Assembly: GCF_002954705.1 (NCBI RefSeq)
Contig: NZ_MSCO01000001.1
Coordinates: 888,693-936,656, forward strand
Length of the DNA stretch: 47,964 nucleotides
Direction: 5' to 3'
From: Aliivibrio sifiae
GTDB lineage: Bacteria > Pseudomonadota > Gammaproteobacteria > Enterobacterales > Vibrionaceae
A program made the translations under genes and the position numbers. Below, one piece after another: positions 1 through 9,027 of the stretch. Numbering within the stretch: position 1 is the first letter of the stretch; each line of letters opens with the position of its first letter. The notes beneath the pieces are model-generated. The model had not been told where the DNA came from and did not search any database. It saw only the letters and a list, made by a program, of their open reading frames with translations.

Positions 1-23
1 AAGTATAAATACTGGCCTTCTTA

Positions 24-60
24 CTTTGAGCATGACTGTTATAAGAACAGTTAGTCAAAG
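24..60 (-). other. hairpin downstream of sodB, no U-run
   Basis: Arms CTTTGA (24-29) and TCAAAG (55-60) enclose a second stem, ACTGTT with AACAGT, just after the sodB stop. No T-tract follows on the minus strand, so this may be an RNA 3' end stabiliser or processed end rather than a classical terminator. Confidence 0.35.
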
Positions 61-67
61 TATGGGA

Positions 68-652
68 TTATTTTGCTAGGTTTTCTTCTACGAAAGACCA
101 GTTTACTAATGCCCAGAACGCGCCCATGTAATCAGGACGAACGTTACGGAAATCGATGTAGTAAGCGTGTTCCCATAGGTCAACAGTTAGAAGCGGAGTA
201 ACCCCTTCATCTGTTAGAGGAGTAGCAGCGTTAGAGGTATTAACGATAGCTAGAGAACCGTCAGCGTTTTTAACAAGCCAAGTCCAAGAAGAACCGAAGT
301 TGTTGATTGCTGAATCTGTAAATTTAGCTTTGAATTCTTCGAAAGAACCAAATGCAGCATCGATAGCAGCAGCTACTGCGCCAGTTGGTTGACCGCCAGC
401 GTTTGGCGCTAGACAGTTCCAGTAGAACGTATGGTTCCAAATTTGTGCTGCGTTATTGAAAACGCCACCAGTAGATGTCTTAACGATCTCTTCTAGTGTT
501 TTGCCTTCAAATTCAGTACCTGGGATAAGGCCATTAAGCTTAACAACATAAGTGTTGTGGTGCTTACCGTGGTGGTAATCTAAAGTCTCAGCAGAGATAT
601 GTGGTTCTAATGCGTCTTTTGCGAACGGTAGAGCTGGTAATTCAAATGACAT
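68..652 (-). CDS. sodB: superoxide dismutase [Fe]
   Basis: Cytoplasmic iron superoxide dismutase that converts superoxide to oxygen and hydrogen peroxide. The 194-residue protein has the usual SodB length. The four metal ligands are visible: His27 (DYHHGKHH), His74 (NHTFYW), Asp158 and His162 (DLWEHAYY). The Gln at position 70 in AAQIWNHTFYW is the position that marks Fe rather than Mn enzymes. A GGAGA Shine-Dalgarno precedes the ATG. The gene is divergent from grxD, and the shared upstream region holds an 8-bp inverted repeat at 708-725. Family assignment is secure; iron-dependent control is likely from the family but not shown here. Confidence 0.97.
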   Translation of the reverse strand: MSFELPALPFAKDALEPHISAETLDYHHGKHHNTYVVKLNGLIPGTEFEGKTLEEIVKTSTGGVFNNAAQIWNHTFYWNCLAPNAGGQPTGAVAAAIDAAFGSFEEFKAKFTDSAINNFGSSWTWLVKNADGSLAIVNTSNAATPLTDEGVTPLLTVDLWEHAYYIDFRNVRPDYMGAFWALVNWSFVEENLAK

Positions 653-707
653 TGCTCATGTCTCCATGTTGTAAGAGGTCTACGCCTCACTAATATTCCA
701 AAAAATA

Positions 708-725
708 TACACTCAACTGAGTGTA
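708..725. promoter_or_regulatory. palindrome between sodB and grxD
   Basis: TACACTCA and TGAGTGTA are perfect 8-bp inverted arms separated by 2 bp. The site sits about 56 bp upstream of sodB and 165 bp upstream of grxD. The symmetry suggests a dimeric repressor or activator site. I do not recognise the regulator; it is not a Fur or IscR type sequence. Confidence 0.45.
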
Positions 726-889
726 GAATTTATTCTGACTTCGCTCTGATTCTAGCAAGTTTTGATTTTATTAAAAGAAAAAGTGGAGAATTTTCAATAA
801 ATAATACCACTACAAATATTAGGTATTTTTTTCTGAGTGCATAAGAAGTAGAATGAATACAACTTAGTGTCGACTCATTAGAGGATACA

Positions 890-1225
890 ATGGAAACTAT
901 CGATAAGATCAAACAACAAATTGCTGAAAACCACATCATTCTATACATGAAAGGCTCACCTAAGCTTCCAAGCTGTGGTTTTTCATCTCAAGCTTCTCAA
1001 GCACTAATGAACTGCGGCGAGAAATTTGCTTATGTAGATATCCTACAGAATCCAGATATCCGTGCTGAACTTCCAGCATACGCACAATGGCCTACCTTCC
1101 CACAACTTTGGGTTGAAGGTGAGTTAATTGGCGGTTGTGATATTATTCTTGAAATGTTCCAAAAGGGTGAATTAAAGCCTTTAGTTCAAGAAGCCGCACA
1201 ACGCAATGCTCCTGAAGCTGAGTAA
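890..1225 (+). CDS. grxD: monothiol glutaredoxin Grx4
   Basis: Monothiol CGFS glutaredoxin that carries and delivers [2Fe-2S] clusters with glutathione and BolA-type partners in the cytoplasm. The single-domain protein of 111 residues has the active-site CGFS at Cys29, preceded by the family-typical KGSP segment, and a WPTFPQLW stretch for cis-Pro and glutathione binding. The ATG follows an AGAGG ribosome site. It is divergent from sodB, an arrangement also found near sodB in related bacteria, and ends before a strong bidirectional terminator. Confidence 0.96.
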   Translation: METIDKIKQQIAENHIILYMKGSPKLPSCGFSSQASQALMNCGEKFAYVDILQNPDIRAELPAYAQWPTFPQLWVEGELIGGCDIILEMFQKGELKPLVQEAAQRNAPEAE

Positions 1226-1266
1226 TAGTTTAAAACCGTCATAATTTATTTATGATTTGTTTAATT

Positions 1267-1304
1267 AAAAAGCCACGTATTATTGATAATACGTGGCTTT
1301 TTTA
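1267..1304. terminator. bidirectional terminator between grxD and the response regulator
   Basis: Perfect 14-bp stem (AAAGCCACGTATTA with its complement) and a 4-nt loop. A T-tract follows on both strands, so it can end grxD and the convergent gene at 1348-2661. Confidence 0.9.
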
Positions 1305-1347
1305 ATCGTTATAGATTTAATCATTACCCAATAATAAAATAGGTTAT

Positions 1348-2661
1348 CTATCCGGATGCTTTCGCTTTTTCAAAAGCAAGCGTTTGCAGTTTTGCTAAGG
1401 TCGATTTTCCTTGCTGTAATCTCGCGAGCCATTTTGTTTCAATATACTCTTTCTCATCATCAAGCTTCATTTCGCAATATACTAAGTAAATAATATAAGC
1501 GGTTTCATAATCAGTAATATCGGCATGTTGAATATCAGATATTAATCGATTTGCTTCACCATAACGGTTCATTCTTAGTTGAAATAAAGCTGATAATGCT
1601 CGTTGAGCAGAGATACATGGAATACCGCGCAGTCGTCCTTTTAATTTCGCACTGACTCGTTGCCATGCACTTTCTGGTGACCATTCTTGCAGCACTTCTT
1701 CTGGCGCAAGAAAGAGGTCTCCCCAAGCTGCCATTGCTCGTTTTCCAGCAGAATCAAACGCTGAATTTGGTAGCAAATACGCATATTTTGTCAATAAATC
1801 AAATGCATCATAACGATCGCCTTTGGCTATCAATGACCAAGTATAGTAACTAAATCGTAAGTAGGAGTAAGGGGCAAGTTCAAAGCCTTTTTTCCAATAA
1901 CGAGTGGCAATAGGTAAATTATTTCGACGAAAAGCAATATCAGCTTTTAGATCGAGAAGATGAAGGTTACTGGTTTCATGTTTTGGCAATAATAAATCAG
2001 TAAGTTGATTTGCAGTATCAAAATCTTCTTGGGCGATATAGATTTCAATTTGCTGCAATTCAGCTTCAATAGATTCTTTTATGATAGATAGCAATGCTTT
2101 ATTGACACTCAAGGCTTCTGCTAAGCGATTCACTCTTATTAAGCGAGCTGCAAGTTTGAGCATTGAATCTTTAAGAATTGTTTTATTTGGAGATTTAAAA
2201 ATAAGAGGTTTTACACCCGCTAGCCCATTTTTAGTGTAGGCAGCAATCATTCCCATAGAGAATTTACGTTTAATTAAATCATGATTAATAATAGTAATAA
2301 TTTCTTCTGGACGGATTGGTTTTTGTATGTATTTAGCAGGGTTGTAATCACTGTACGCCAATTCGATTTGAGGGTCTTCATTACCTGTAATGATATAGAT
2401 AAGCGTATTGTCATTAACAAGCTTAAGTAAACGTAATTGCTCTAGCATTTGAAGACCTGTACTTCCATGACCTAAATTATGGTCAACAAAAAGCACATCA
2501 AATTTTTGTTGTTTGCAATTACCTACTGCTGCTCCTGCCGTTGGGCAGCAAGCTATGTTGTTTGTAGGAACCCCAATACGGCTGAGCAACGCTCTAATAG
2601 CATTTTGAATAACAGTACTGTCATCAATGATGAGAAAAGAGGAAAGCTTAATTAATTTCAT
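1348..2661 (-). CDS. response regulator with TPR-like C-terminal region
   Basis: Single-gene two-component receiver protein of 437 residues. Residues 6-125 form a CheY-like receiver: acidic pair Asp13-Asp14, phospho-acceptor Asp60 in DVLFVDHNLGHG, and the YIQKPI segment with the conserved Lys-Pro. The remaining 300 residues contain helical repeats such as AIATRYWKKGFELAPYS that look like TPRs. There is no DNA-binding, GGDEF, EAL or HD domain. I chose ATG 2661; the frame is open further upstream to a TTG at 2688, but that would add residues ahead of the receiver fold. No Shine-Dalgarno is obvious. No sensor kinase gene is adjacent, so the partner and output are unknown; a protein-protein output is likely. 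Confidence 0.85.
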   Translation of the reverse strand: MKLIKLSSFLIIDDSTVIQNAIRALLSRIGVPTNNIACCPTAGAAVGNCKQQKFDVLFVDHNLGHGSTGLQMLEQLRLLKLVNDNTLIYIITGNEDPQIELAYSDYNPAKYIQKPIRPEEIITIINHDLIKRKFSMGMIAAYTKNGLAGVKPLIFKSPNKTILKDSMLKLAARLIRVNRLAEALSVNKALLSIIKESIEAELQQIEIYIAQEDFDTANQLTDLLLPKHETSNLHLLDLKADIAFRRNNLPIATRYWKKGFELAPYSYLRFSYYTWSLIAKGDRYDAFDLLTKYAYLLPNSAFDSAGKRAMAAWGDLFLAPEEVLQEWSPESAWQRVSAKLKGRLRGIPCISAQRALSALFQLRMNRYGEANRLISDIQHADITDYETAYIIYLVYCEMKLDDEKEYIETKWLARLQQGKSTLAKLQTLAFEKAKASG

Positions 2662-2767
2662 GTGAATAGTAGGGAGGTAACGAAACAAGTGCCCGAGTAT
2701 AACAAGTGTCTCTATTAAATATAGATAAAACTCACAATTGAAGGTGAAATATATTTGATCTTAGTAC

Positions 2768-2797
2768 AAAAAAGCGACTGGAACCCCCGTCGCTTTT
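2768..2797 (-). terminator. terminator after the NhaC-type antiporter gene
   Basis: On the minus strand AAAAGCGAC pairs with GTCGCTTTT around a 10-nt loop, followed by a T-run. It lies about 60 bp past the stop at 2859. Confidence 0.85.
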
Positions 2798-2858
2798 ATA
2801 AGTGTTATCTAAATGATTAATATGATTAATATCATTAATTATCTAGGTTGCAGGGGAT

Positions 2859-4187
2859 CTATAGAACCATCGCTGCAATCCAACCAAAAGCAATTAATGG
2901 TAAATTGTAATGTAGGAATGTAGGAACAACGGTTTCCCATACGTGCTCATGCTGGCCATCGGCATTAAGACCAGAGGTTGGGCCTAATGTTGAATCAGAA
3001 GCAGGTGAACCTGCGTCACCCAATGCAGCAGCAGTCCCGACTAAGGCAATTGTAGCCATTGGAGAGAAACCAAAGGCAACAGCAAGAGGGACATAAATAG
3101 TCGCGATAATTGGGATTGTTGAGAAAGATGAACCTATACCCATTGTTACTAATAAACCGACAATAAGCATTAATAGAGCGGCAAGAGGCTTATTATCACC
3201 AATAGAAGTTGATAATGCTTGAACTAGGGTTTCAACGCCACCTGTGGCTTTCATTACTGCTGCGAAACCCGCTGCAGAAATCATAATGAAGCCAATCATC
3301 GCCATCATATGGACACCACGGGTAAAGACATCTTGAGTCTCTTTCCACGCGATTACACCACCAAAAGTGAAGACCATAAAGCCAGCTAATGCACCAACAA
3401 TCATTGAACCTGTTGCTAATTGAACAGAGAGAGCAGCAATAATCGCCACAATAGATATTTGAATGTGTCGCTTATTAAATGTAGGTGTTGCGTTTGTTGC
3501 TTGCATCTCCGCATTATCAATATCAGCGTAAGTTCTAGGCTTACGATAAGAGATGAAAATAGCAATCAGTAGGCCTGTAACCATGCCAAGAGCAGGTAAA
3601 GCCATTGCTAGAGGTACTTGGCTTGCAACAACATCTAAGTTGTTATCATGAAGGTTTTTCAACAAAATATTGTTTAGAAAAATACCACCAAAACCAACAG
3701 GAAGAATCATATATGGAGTCACTAAACCAAAAGTAAGCAGACAGGCAACTAAGCGACGGTCTAACTTTAATTTATTAAACACTTGGATTAGTGGTGGGAT
3801 CAAAATTGGGATAAACGCGATATGCACAGGAACGACGTTTTGAGATGAAATTGTGATTAACAAAATTAAGCAAAGTAGCAGGTATTTAACCCCTGTAGCA
3901 GCATGTAGGTTGTCTTTACCGTTAATGCGTTTAATTACACTATGAGCGAGTAAGTCAGTAACACCTGATTTGGAGATGGCAACGGCAAAAGCACCAAGCA
4001 TAGCGTAGCTTAATGCAATAGTCGCACCGCCCCCTAAGCCACCTTCAAAGGCTGAGATAGTATCAGATAATGATAAACCACCGACTAATCCGCCGATTAG
4101 TGCACTGAATGTCAAAGCAACAACAACGTTAACTCTAAGCAAAGCGAGGATAAGCATTACCGAAACAGAAAGAATGATTGGATTCAT
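2859..4187 (-). CDS. NhaC-type Na+/H+ antiporter family permease
   Basis: Integral inner-membrane transporter of 442 residues with about 11-12 hydrophobic segments. It has the glycine-rich re-entrant type sequence [20 protein letters not shown] and a C-terminal motif [19 protein letters not shown] typical of the Na_H_antiporter/NhaC family in the ion transporter superfamily. Some members of this family move amino acids instead of sodium, so the substrate is not settled by sequence alone. The ATG follows AGGG. It starts 47 bp after rnt on the same strand and may be cotranscribed with it. Confidence 0.8.
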   Translation of the reverse strand: MNPIILSVSVMLILALLRVNVVVALTFSALIGGLVGGLSLSDTISAFEGGLGGGATIALSYAMLGAFAVAISKSGVTDLLAHSVIKRINGKDNLHAATGVKYLLLCLILLITISSQNVVPVHIAFIPILIPPLIQVFNKLKLDRRLVACLLTFGLVTPYMILPVGFGGIFLNNILLKNLHDNNLDVVASQVPLAMALPALGMVTGLLIAIFISYRKPRTYADIDNAEMQATNATPTFNKRHIQISIVAIIAALSVQLATGSMIVGALAGFMVFTFGGVIAWKETQDVFTRGVHMMAMIGFIMISAAGFAAVMKATGGVETLVQALSTSIGDNKPLAALLMLIVGLLVTMGIGSSFSTIPIIATIYVPLAVAFGFSPMATIALVGTAAALGDAGSPASDSTLGPTSGLNADGQHEHVWETVVPTFLHYNLPLIAFGWIAAMVL

Positions 4188-4234
4188 TTTGTTTAGTTTC
4201 CCTGTAAATATTGTGTGTTTGGCAAAGTAGCCAA

Positions 4235-4906
4235 TTAAGTATTATTAGTATTATCTTCTTCTGGTTCTGGGAGTAGAGGCCAGCCACCAAGATCTTTCCA
4301 TTTATTTACGATATGGCAGAAAAGTTCTGCTGTTTTAACCGTATCATAAAGTGCTGAATGGGCTTCTTTTCCATCGAAATCCATTCCGGCTGTTTTACAT
4401 GCTTTTGCTAATACCGTTTGCCCTAGTGCTAAACCACTAATTGCTGCGGTATCAAAGGTACAGAAAGGATGAAAAGGGATGCGCTTTAATTTTGCTCGTT
4501 CAGACGCTTCCATAACAAAACTATGATCGAAGTTTGCATTATGAGCGACCATGATGGCACGTCGGCAATCGTGCTGCTTTTGTTCTTTACGGATCTGTTT
4601 GTAGATCTCTTTTAATGCGATATCTTCAGTTACTGCACCACGTAAAGGACTGAACGGGTCACGAATACCATTGAACTCTAACGCTTCTTTTTCAAGGTTA
4701 GCGCCCTCAAAAGGAGCAACATGATAGTGGATAGTTGTTGCAGGCTTTAAATAGCCTTCTTCATCCATTGCCAAAGTGACTGCACAAATTTCAAGTAAAG
4801 CATCAGTTTTTGAATTAAAACCAGCGGTTTCAACATCAATAACGACAGGGAAATAACCACGAAAACGGTTTTTTAATAAATTATGTTGCTCTACTTCAGT
4901 CATCAT
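4235..4906 (-). CDS. rnt: ribonuclease T
   Basis: 3'-5' exoribonuclease of the DEDDh family that trims the ends of tRNA, 5S and 23S rRNA; it works as a dimer. Catalytic acids are visible: Asp24 and Glu26 (DVETAGF), Asp127 (HNANFDHSF), and His183 with Asp188 (EAHSALYDT). The length of 223 residues matches the family. Two ATGs in tandem open the frame; the first is given here and no clear Shine-Dalgarno separates them. Its neighbour motY is divergent, an arrangement I recall from Vibrio parahaemolyticus. Confidence 0.96.
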   Translation of the reverse strand: MMTEVEQHNLLKNRFRGYFPVVIDVETAGFNSKTDALLEICAVTLAMDEEGYLKPATTIHYHVAPFEGANLEKEALEFNGIRDPFSPLRGAVTEDIALKEIYKQIRKEQKQHDCRRAIMVAHNANFDHSFVMEASERAKLKRIPFHPFCTFDTAAISGLALGQTVLAKACKTAGMDFDGKEAHSALYDTVKTAELFCHIVNKWKDLGGWPLLPEPEEDNTNNT

Positions 4907-5103
4907 TCGGTACGTAAGAAAATGTTGCCGCTATTATTACAGATTATCGTTAGCATAAAAACTGTAAATAAGGTGTGATGGGGATATATTTATGAGAGTT
5001 CCACAAAGCATAAATGAAATAGAACGAAGAAATTAATATTGTTGGTCTAAATTTTGCTTTAATTAAACAATCGTCAACGGCATGACCAATAGATTTAGGT
5101 ATT

Positions 5104-5982
5104 ATGAAAAAAACATTTTTTACTTCAGCTTTGCTAGTAAGTTCATTGATTGCAGCTCCTGCATTAGCAAATAAAAACTACGTTGCTAAGCCTGAACAAT
5201 CGAAATGGGTGATGTTACAAAACTCACCGTTGGAGTGTCGTTTATCTCATAATATTCCAAATTATGGCACCGGGGAGTTTTCTTCGTATGCGAATAAAAA
5301 GATGAATTTAGATTTTGAATTGAAGATGAACCGTCCAATGGGAGAAACTCGCTCGGTAAATTTAGTATCAATGCCAGCTCGTTGGATGCCGGGTGACAGT
5401 GCAGATTCAATGATGAATTTAAAGTTCTTCAAACAATTTGATGGTTATGTTGGTGGCTCTACGGCATGGTCAATGCTCGCTGAGTTAGAAAGTGGCCGTT
5501 TCCCAACTTTTACCTATGCTGATTGGCAAAGTCCTAAACAGCTAATTGAAGTTGCTTTATCTCCAGTGGTGTTCCAAGAGCAATATAATGTGTTCAGTAT
5601 GTGTGTTGCTAATTTATTACCTTACAGCTTTGAAGATATTTCATTTACGATCTTACATTTTGATACAAACAGTGATGAGTTAAATAAGGCATCTAAAAAA
5701 CGTTTATCTCAAATTGCTGATTTTATTCGATACACTAAAGACGTTGATTTAGTGCTGGTTGCAACCTATACCGATTCTAGTGGTGCTAAAAATGTTAACC
5801 AACAAGTATCAGAAAGACGAGCCGTTAAATTACAAAATTATTTTGAATCAATTGGGTTATCTGCCGATCGTATTCGAGTTCAGTCTTATGGTGAACGCCG
5901 TCCAATTGCAGATAATGCGACGCCACTAGGTAAGAATAAAAACAGACGAGTGGTCATATCCTTAGGTCGAACTATTATTTAA
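5104..5982 (+). CDS. motY: sodium-type flagellar motor protein MotY
   Basis: Periplasmic T-ring component of the polar Na+-driven flagellar motor; with MotX it anchors the PomA/PomB stators. The first 22 residues form a signal peptide ending LIAAPALA. A family-specific N-terminal half follows, then an OmpA-like peptidoglycan-binding domain at about 175-285, with the motif YTDSSG...[16 protein letters not shown] and NKNRRVVI at its end. Length 292 fits Vibrio MotY. The position beside rnt supports MotY over a generic OmpA-family protein. I could not identify a convincing flagellar sigma-28 promoter in the 197-bp gap upstream. Confidence 0.9.
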   Translation: MKKTFFTSALLVSSLIAAPALANKNYVAKPEQSKWVMLQNSPLECRLSHNIPNYGTGEFSSYANKKMNLDFELKMNRPMGETRSVNLVSMPARWMPGDSADSMMNLKFFKQFDGYVGGSTAWSMLAELESGRFPTFTYADWQSPKQLIEVALSPVVFQEQYNVFSMCVANLLPYSFEDISFTILHFDTNSDELNKASKKRLSQIADFIRYTKDVDLVLVATYTDSSGAKNVNQQVSERRAVKLQNYFESIGLSADRIRVQSYGERRPIADNATPLGKNKNRRVVISLGRTII

Positions 5983-5993
5983 TTATTTATATC

Positions 5994-6019
5994 AAGCACT
6001 CTAATTAGGGTGCTTTTTT
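5994..6019 (+). terminator. motY terminator
   Basis: AAGCACTC pairs with GGGTGCTT around TAATTA, followed by six T. It overlaps the stop codon of the convergent gene at 6018. Confidence 0.85.
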
Positions 6020-6452
6020 ATTGAAGCTTAAAACTTGCGATAAGCTCACATTGAACGGTTGTGTCAATATGTTGGATGTGTCGTGCGATCTCTGGATTCG
6101 GGTGACGCTTCATAAAATCCAATAACGCACTTTTGCAGCAACCTAAATTAGAGATAAAAGATTCACAATCACTACGTGGGCATTGAGGTACAAGGGTTAG
6201 AATCTTTTCAGAAGCTAACTGCAGGTATTTTAACTCAAAGCGGCTGTCATTTTGACTTCGCCAAAATTGGGCTAAGTTGTGGCATGAAATAACAGATATT
6301 GTTGTTTGATCAATGAGACTGATTTCATTTTTTTTAGTTATTTCCTCAGCTATCGCAAACGCCTGTTGGTAGTGTAAGATTGTGCGCCAAGAATCATCAT
6401 TCTTAAAGGATCGCCCTGCCAATATTGTGTGTTTTTCCCAAAGTTCTATCAT
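6018..6452 (-). CDS. small TPR-like protein, probably Vibrionaceae-specific, iron-controlled
   Basis: Predicted soluble all-helical protein of about 144 residues with no signal peptide or membrane segment. The helices resemble degenerate tetratricopeptide repeats (HYQQAFAIAEEI, LKYLQLASEKIL). Six cysteines are present, including a CC pair and CPRSDCES in the second half. I think it belongs to a Vibrio family of unknown function (DUF2753), but this is from memory. AGAGGA precedes two tandem ATGs; the second (6452) has the better spacing, and the first would start at 6455. A Fur-box-like sequence lies about 45-60 bp upstream. It has its own promoter region because the gloA terminator separates it from gloA. 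Confidence 0.75.
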   Translation of the reverse strand: MIELWEKHTILAGRSFKNDDSWRTILHYQQAFAIAEEITKKNEISLIDQTTISVISCHNLAQFWRSQNDSRFELKYLQLASEKILTLVPQCPRSDCESFISNLGCCKSALLDFMKRHPNPEIARHIQHIDTTVQCELIASFKLQ

Positions 6453-6493
6453 CATATTTCCTCTATTAAGGATTAGTGAGCCTAAAGATTAAT

Positions 6494-6513
6494 TGAGAAT
6501 CATTATCATTAAA
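6494..6513 (-). promoter_or_regulatory. probable Fur box
   Basis: The plus strand reads GAGAATCATTATCATT, which matches 12 of 13 positions of the Fur core GATAATCATTATC. It lies 40-60 bp upstream of the start of the small gene at 6018-6452, between that gene and the gloA terminator, so that gene is the only sensible target. Confidence 0.65.
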
Positions 6514-6525
6514 AGTATTTAATAT

Positions 6526-6553
6526 AAAAAAACCTGCACAGATCGCAGGTTTT
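6526..6553 (-). terminator. gloA terminator, end of the rsx-nth-gloA unit
   Basis: Minus strand: AAAACCTGC and GCAGGTTTT form the stem with a 7-nt loop, then a T-run. Confidence 0.88.
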
Positions 6554-6592
6554 ATGAAATAGATATCGTTTTTTAATTTAGGATTTCTGCGA

Positions 6593-7009
6593 TTAACCTT
6601 CTAAGCCTGCAGAAGCACTACTATTTTGAATGAGTTCAATCATGTAGCCATCAGGATCTTTAACAAAAGCAATGTGTGTAGATCCGCCTTTTACTGGACC
6701 AGCTTCACGAGTGACGTTACCGCCAACAGCTTTGATTGCATCGCAAGTTTGGTAAACATCATCGACACCAATCGCAATATGACCAAAAGCATTGCCCATA
6801 TCATATTCTTCAGTGCCCCAGTTATAAGTTAACTCGATCACCGCACCTTGAGATTCATCACCGTAACCAAGAAAAGCTAAGGTGTATTTGTATTCTTCAT
6901 TTGTATTTTGTCGAAGAAGATCCATACCCATTACTTTTGTGTAAAATTCAATTGATTTATCTAAGTTACCTACACGGATCATCGCGTGTAAAATGCGTCC
7001 ATTAGCCAT
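6593..7009 (-). CDS. gloA: lactoylglutathione lyase (glyoxalase I)
   Basis: Converts the hemithioacetal of methylglyoxal and glutathione to S-lactoylglutathione in the cytoplasm. The 138-residue protein has two glyoxalase half-motifs. The four metal ligands are His8, Glu59, His77 and Glu125, in the same order as the nickel-dependent E. coli enzyme. The protein lacks the insertions of the zinc (eukaryote-like) type. It follows nth by 40 bp on the same strand and is closed by a strong terminator. Confidence 0.97.
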   Translation of the reverse strand: MANGRILHAMIRVGNLDKSIEFYTKVMGMDLLRQNTNEEYKYTLAFLGYGDESQGAVIELTYNWGTEEYDMGNAFGHIAIGVDDVYQTCDAIKAVGGNVTREAGPVKGGSTHIAFVKDPDGYMIELIQNSSASAGLEG

Positions 7010-7049
7010 TATTTTGCTCCAGTTTTTAATTTAATTATTCAGATCGGTA

Positions 7050-7685
7050 TTAAACTTCTGTTTTTTCTTTAAATTCGCATAGGTCTTCAATCATACAGCT
7101 ACCGCAGCGTGGTTTACGAGCGATGCAAGTATAACGACCATGAAGAATAAGCCAGTGGTGAACATCTAATTTGAATTCTTTTGGTACCACTTTAACTAGC
7201 TTTTTTTCAACGTCATTAACCGTCTTACCTATTGCCAGTTTAGTTCGATTAGAAACACGATATATATGAGTATCGACAGCAATAGTTGGCCAACCAAAGG
7301 CAGTATTAAGCACTACGTTTGCGGTTTTATGTCCAACTCCCGGAAGGGCCTCTAATGCATCTTGATCTTCTGGGATCTGGCTGTCATGAAGCTCAATCAG
7401 CATGCGGCAGGTTTTAATGACATTTTCAGCTTTAGTATTAAATAAACCAATGGTTTTTATGTATGTTTTCAATCCATCAACACCTAGATCTAAAATAGAT
7501 TGAGGTGTGTTTGCGACAGGGTAGAGTTTACGCGTCGCTTTGTTAACACTGACATCAGTGGCTTGTGCAGATAATAAAACAGCAATTAATAGCTCAAATG
7601 GCGTTGACCACTCAAGCTCCGTTTGTGGATGCGGATTATCAGCTTGTAAGCGTTCTAATATTTCTCGTCGTTTTATGTTATTCAT
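7050..7685 (-). CDS. nth: endonuclease III
   Basis: DNA glycosylase/AP lyase that removes oxidised pyrimidines. The 211 residues contain the helix-hairpin-helix LPGVGHKTA with catalytic Lys120, catalytic Asp138 (VDTHIYRV), and the [4Fe-4S] ligands Cys187-x6-Cys194-x2-Cys197-x5-Cys203 near the C-terminus. All numbers match the E. coli protein. It begins 19 bp after rsxE, repeating the rsx-nth linkage of enterobacteria. Confidence 0.98.
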   Translation of the reverse strand: MNNIKRREILERLQADNPHPQTELEWSTPFELLIAVLLSAQATDVSVNKATRKLYPVANTPQSILDLGVDGLKTYIKTIGLFNTKAENVIKTCRMLIELHDSQIPEDQDALEALPGVGHKTANVVLNTAFGWPTIAVDTHIYRVSNRTKLAIGKTVNDVEKKLVKVVPKEFKLDVHHWLILHGRYTCIARKPRCGSCMIEDLCEFKEKTEV

Positions 7686-7704
7686 ACTGCTTTTATGTCC
7701 TTAT

Positions 7705-8391
7705 CTATGAAACTCGTGCACGCTCAATTTCTGCTTTTTGTTGTTTAGGTTGACGATCACTTATTTTCTTATCAATGATGTTCTTTAATGCAATGAGAAA
7801 ACCAACGCCTAAAAAAGCACCTGGAGGAAGCATTGCTAGTAGAAAGTGGCTATCTACTTGGAATAATTCAATTCGTAATACGGTTGCCCAATCCCCAAGT
7901 AGTAAGTCTGCACCATCAAATAGAGTGCCATTGCCTAAAGTTTCGCGCATAGCACCAAGCAAAATTAAAACAGCAGTCATACCTAAACCCATCCATAGTC
8001 CATCTAATAGTGCAGGGATAGGATCATTTTTTGATGCAAAAGCTTCTGCTCGACCAATGATGATACAGTTCGTAACGATCAATGGGATAAAAATACCAAG
8101 AGACAGATATAAACCATACGCATAAGCATTCATTAATAATTGAACGCAGGTCACTAGTGAGGCAATGATCATCACAAATACCGGAATTCGAACTTCTTGT
8201 GGGATCCATTGGCGTACCAGAGATACGATTAAGTTAGACCCAATAAGAACCAAAGTGGTTGCGATTCCTAGGCCCAATGCATTGGTTACTGTTGCCGAAA
8301 CAGCAAGCAGAGGACATAACCCTAATAATTGTACGAGAGCTGGGTTGTTATCCCATAAGCCATTTTTTATTAATTCTTTATGCATTGTCAT
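7705..8391 (-). CDS. rsxE: electron transport complex subunit RsxE/RnfE
   Basis: Membrane subunit of the Rsx/Rnf ferredoxin:NAD oxidoreductase complex. The protein has 228 residues and six or so membrane segments, and starts with [27 protein letters not shown], a signature close to the RnfA/RnfE and NqrD/NqrE family. Its ATG shares one base with the rsxG stop (TAATG), so translation is probably coupled. The C-terminal tail after about residue 205 is charged and cytoplasmic. Confidence 0.96.
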   Translation of the reverse strand: MTMHKELIKNGLWDNNPALVQLLGLCPLLAVSATVTNALGLGIATTLVLIGSNLIVSLVRQWIPQEVRIPVFVMIIASLVTCVQLLMNAYAYGLYLSLGIFIPLIVTNCIIIGRAEAFASKNDPIPALLDGLWMGLGMTAVLILLGAMRETLGNGTLFDGADLLLGDWATVLRIELFQVDSHFLLAMLPPGAFLGVGFLIALKNIIDKKISDRQPKQQKAEIERARVS

Positions 8392-9023
8392 TAGTTGGCC
8401 TTACAATTAAGTGGAAGAGTTTGCAGTTCATCTTGGTGCGTTTTATAAAACCAAACTGCTTTTTTTACGGCTTTAACTACGGCTCTAGGTGTAATTGTTG
8501 CGCCAGTGAACTGATCAAATTGCCCACCGTCTTTTTGAACCGCCCAGCTACTATCATCAGCAGAGTCTACGCTTTTTCCTAGAAATCCATCAACCCAGCG
8601 AGTAATTCGAGTATCTATTTTATCACCTAATCCTGGTGTTTCTTGATGTGACAATACACGAACGCCTGTTACTATTGAATTGGCATCAACGCCGACAATA
8701 ACTTTAATCGCACCGCTATATCCATCAGGAGCGATAGCTTCAATTGCAGCACCAGAATGCTTGCCGTTTAATGAAGCTAAATAGACAGGCATAGCTTCTT
8801 CTGTGCCTAATGCGTCTACATTTGATATTAGGGTGCAAGCTTTAAATAATTCATTGTCATGTTGTTTCGTTGGTACTACTTGATTTAAGACTGACAATAA
8901 TTGTTGTTGTTGCTGATACGTAATTTGATCTTTAGTTAATGCATAAGTAATGGTAACTAATGCGGTTGAAGCAATAGCAAATAAGACCAAAACAAGGCTG
9001 CTTTTTTTCATTGTCTGTAGCAT
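8391..9023 (-). CDS. rsxG: electron transport complex subunit RsxG/RnfG
   Basis: FMN-carrying subunit of the Rsx/Rnf complex, 210 residues, with one N-terminal membrane anchor (residues 9-28) and a periplasmic FMN-binding domain. The covalent FMN site is the threonine in [11 protein letters not shown] near the C-terminus. I chose ATG 9023, four bases after the rsxD stop and preceded by AAGGG. The frame stays open to 9074, which would add 17 residues overlapping rsxD by 47 bp, but homologues begin at MLQTMKKS. Confidence 0.95.
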   Translation of the reverse strand: MLQTMKKSSLVLVLFAIASTALVTITYALTKDQITYQQQQQLLSVLNQVVPTKQHDNELFKACTLISNVDALGTEEAMPVYLASLNGKHSGAAIEAIAPDGYSGAIKVIVGVDANSIVTGVRVLSHQETPGLGDKIDTRITRWVDGFLGKSVDSADDSSWAVQKDGGQFDQFTGATITPRAVVKAVKKAVWFYKTHQDELQTLPLNCKAN

Positions 9024-9027
9024 AGGA

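Noticed and set aside
730-948. 72-residue minus-strand ORF between sodB and grxD
   Set aside because: It overlaps the start of grxD, has no ribosome site or recognisable sequence, and covers the divergent promoter region.
7775-8582. Several plus-strand ORFs opposite rsxE and rsxG
   Set aside because: They are shadows of the rsx genes, with no family resemblance and no ribosome sites; the minus-strand genes are secure.
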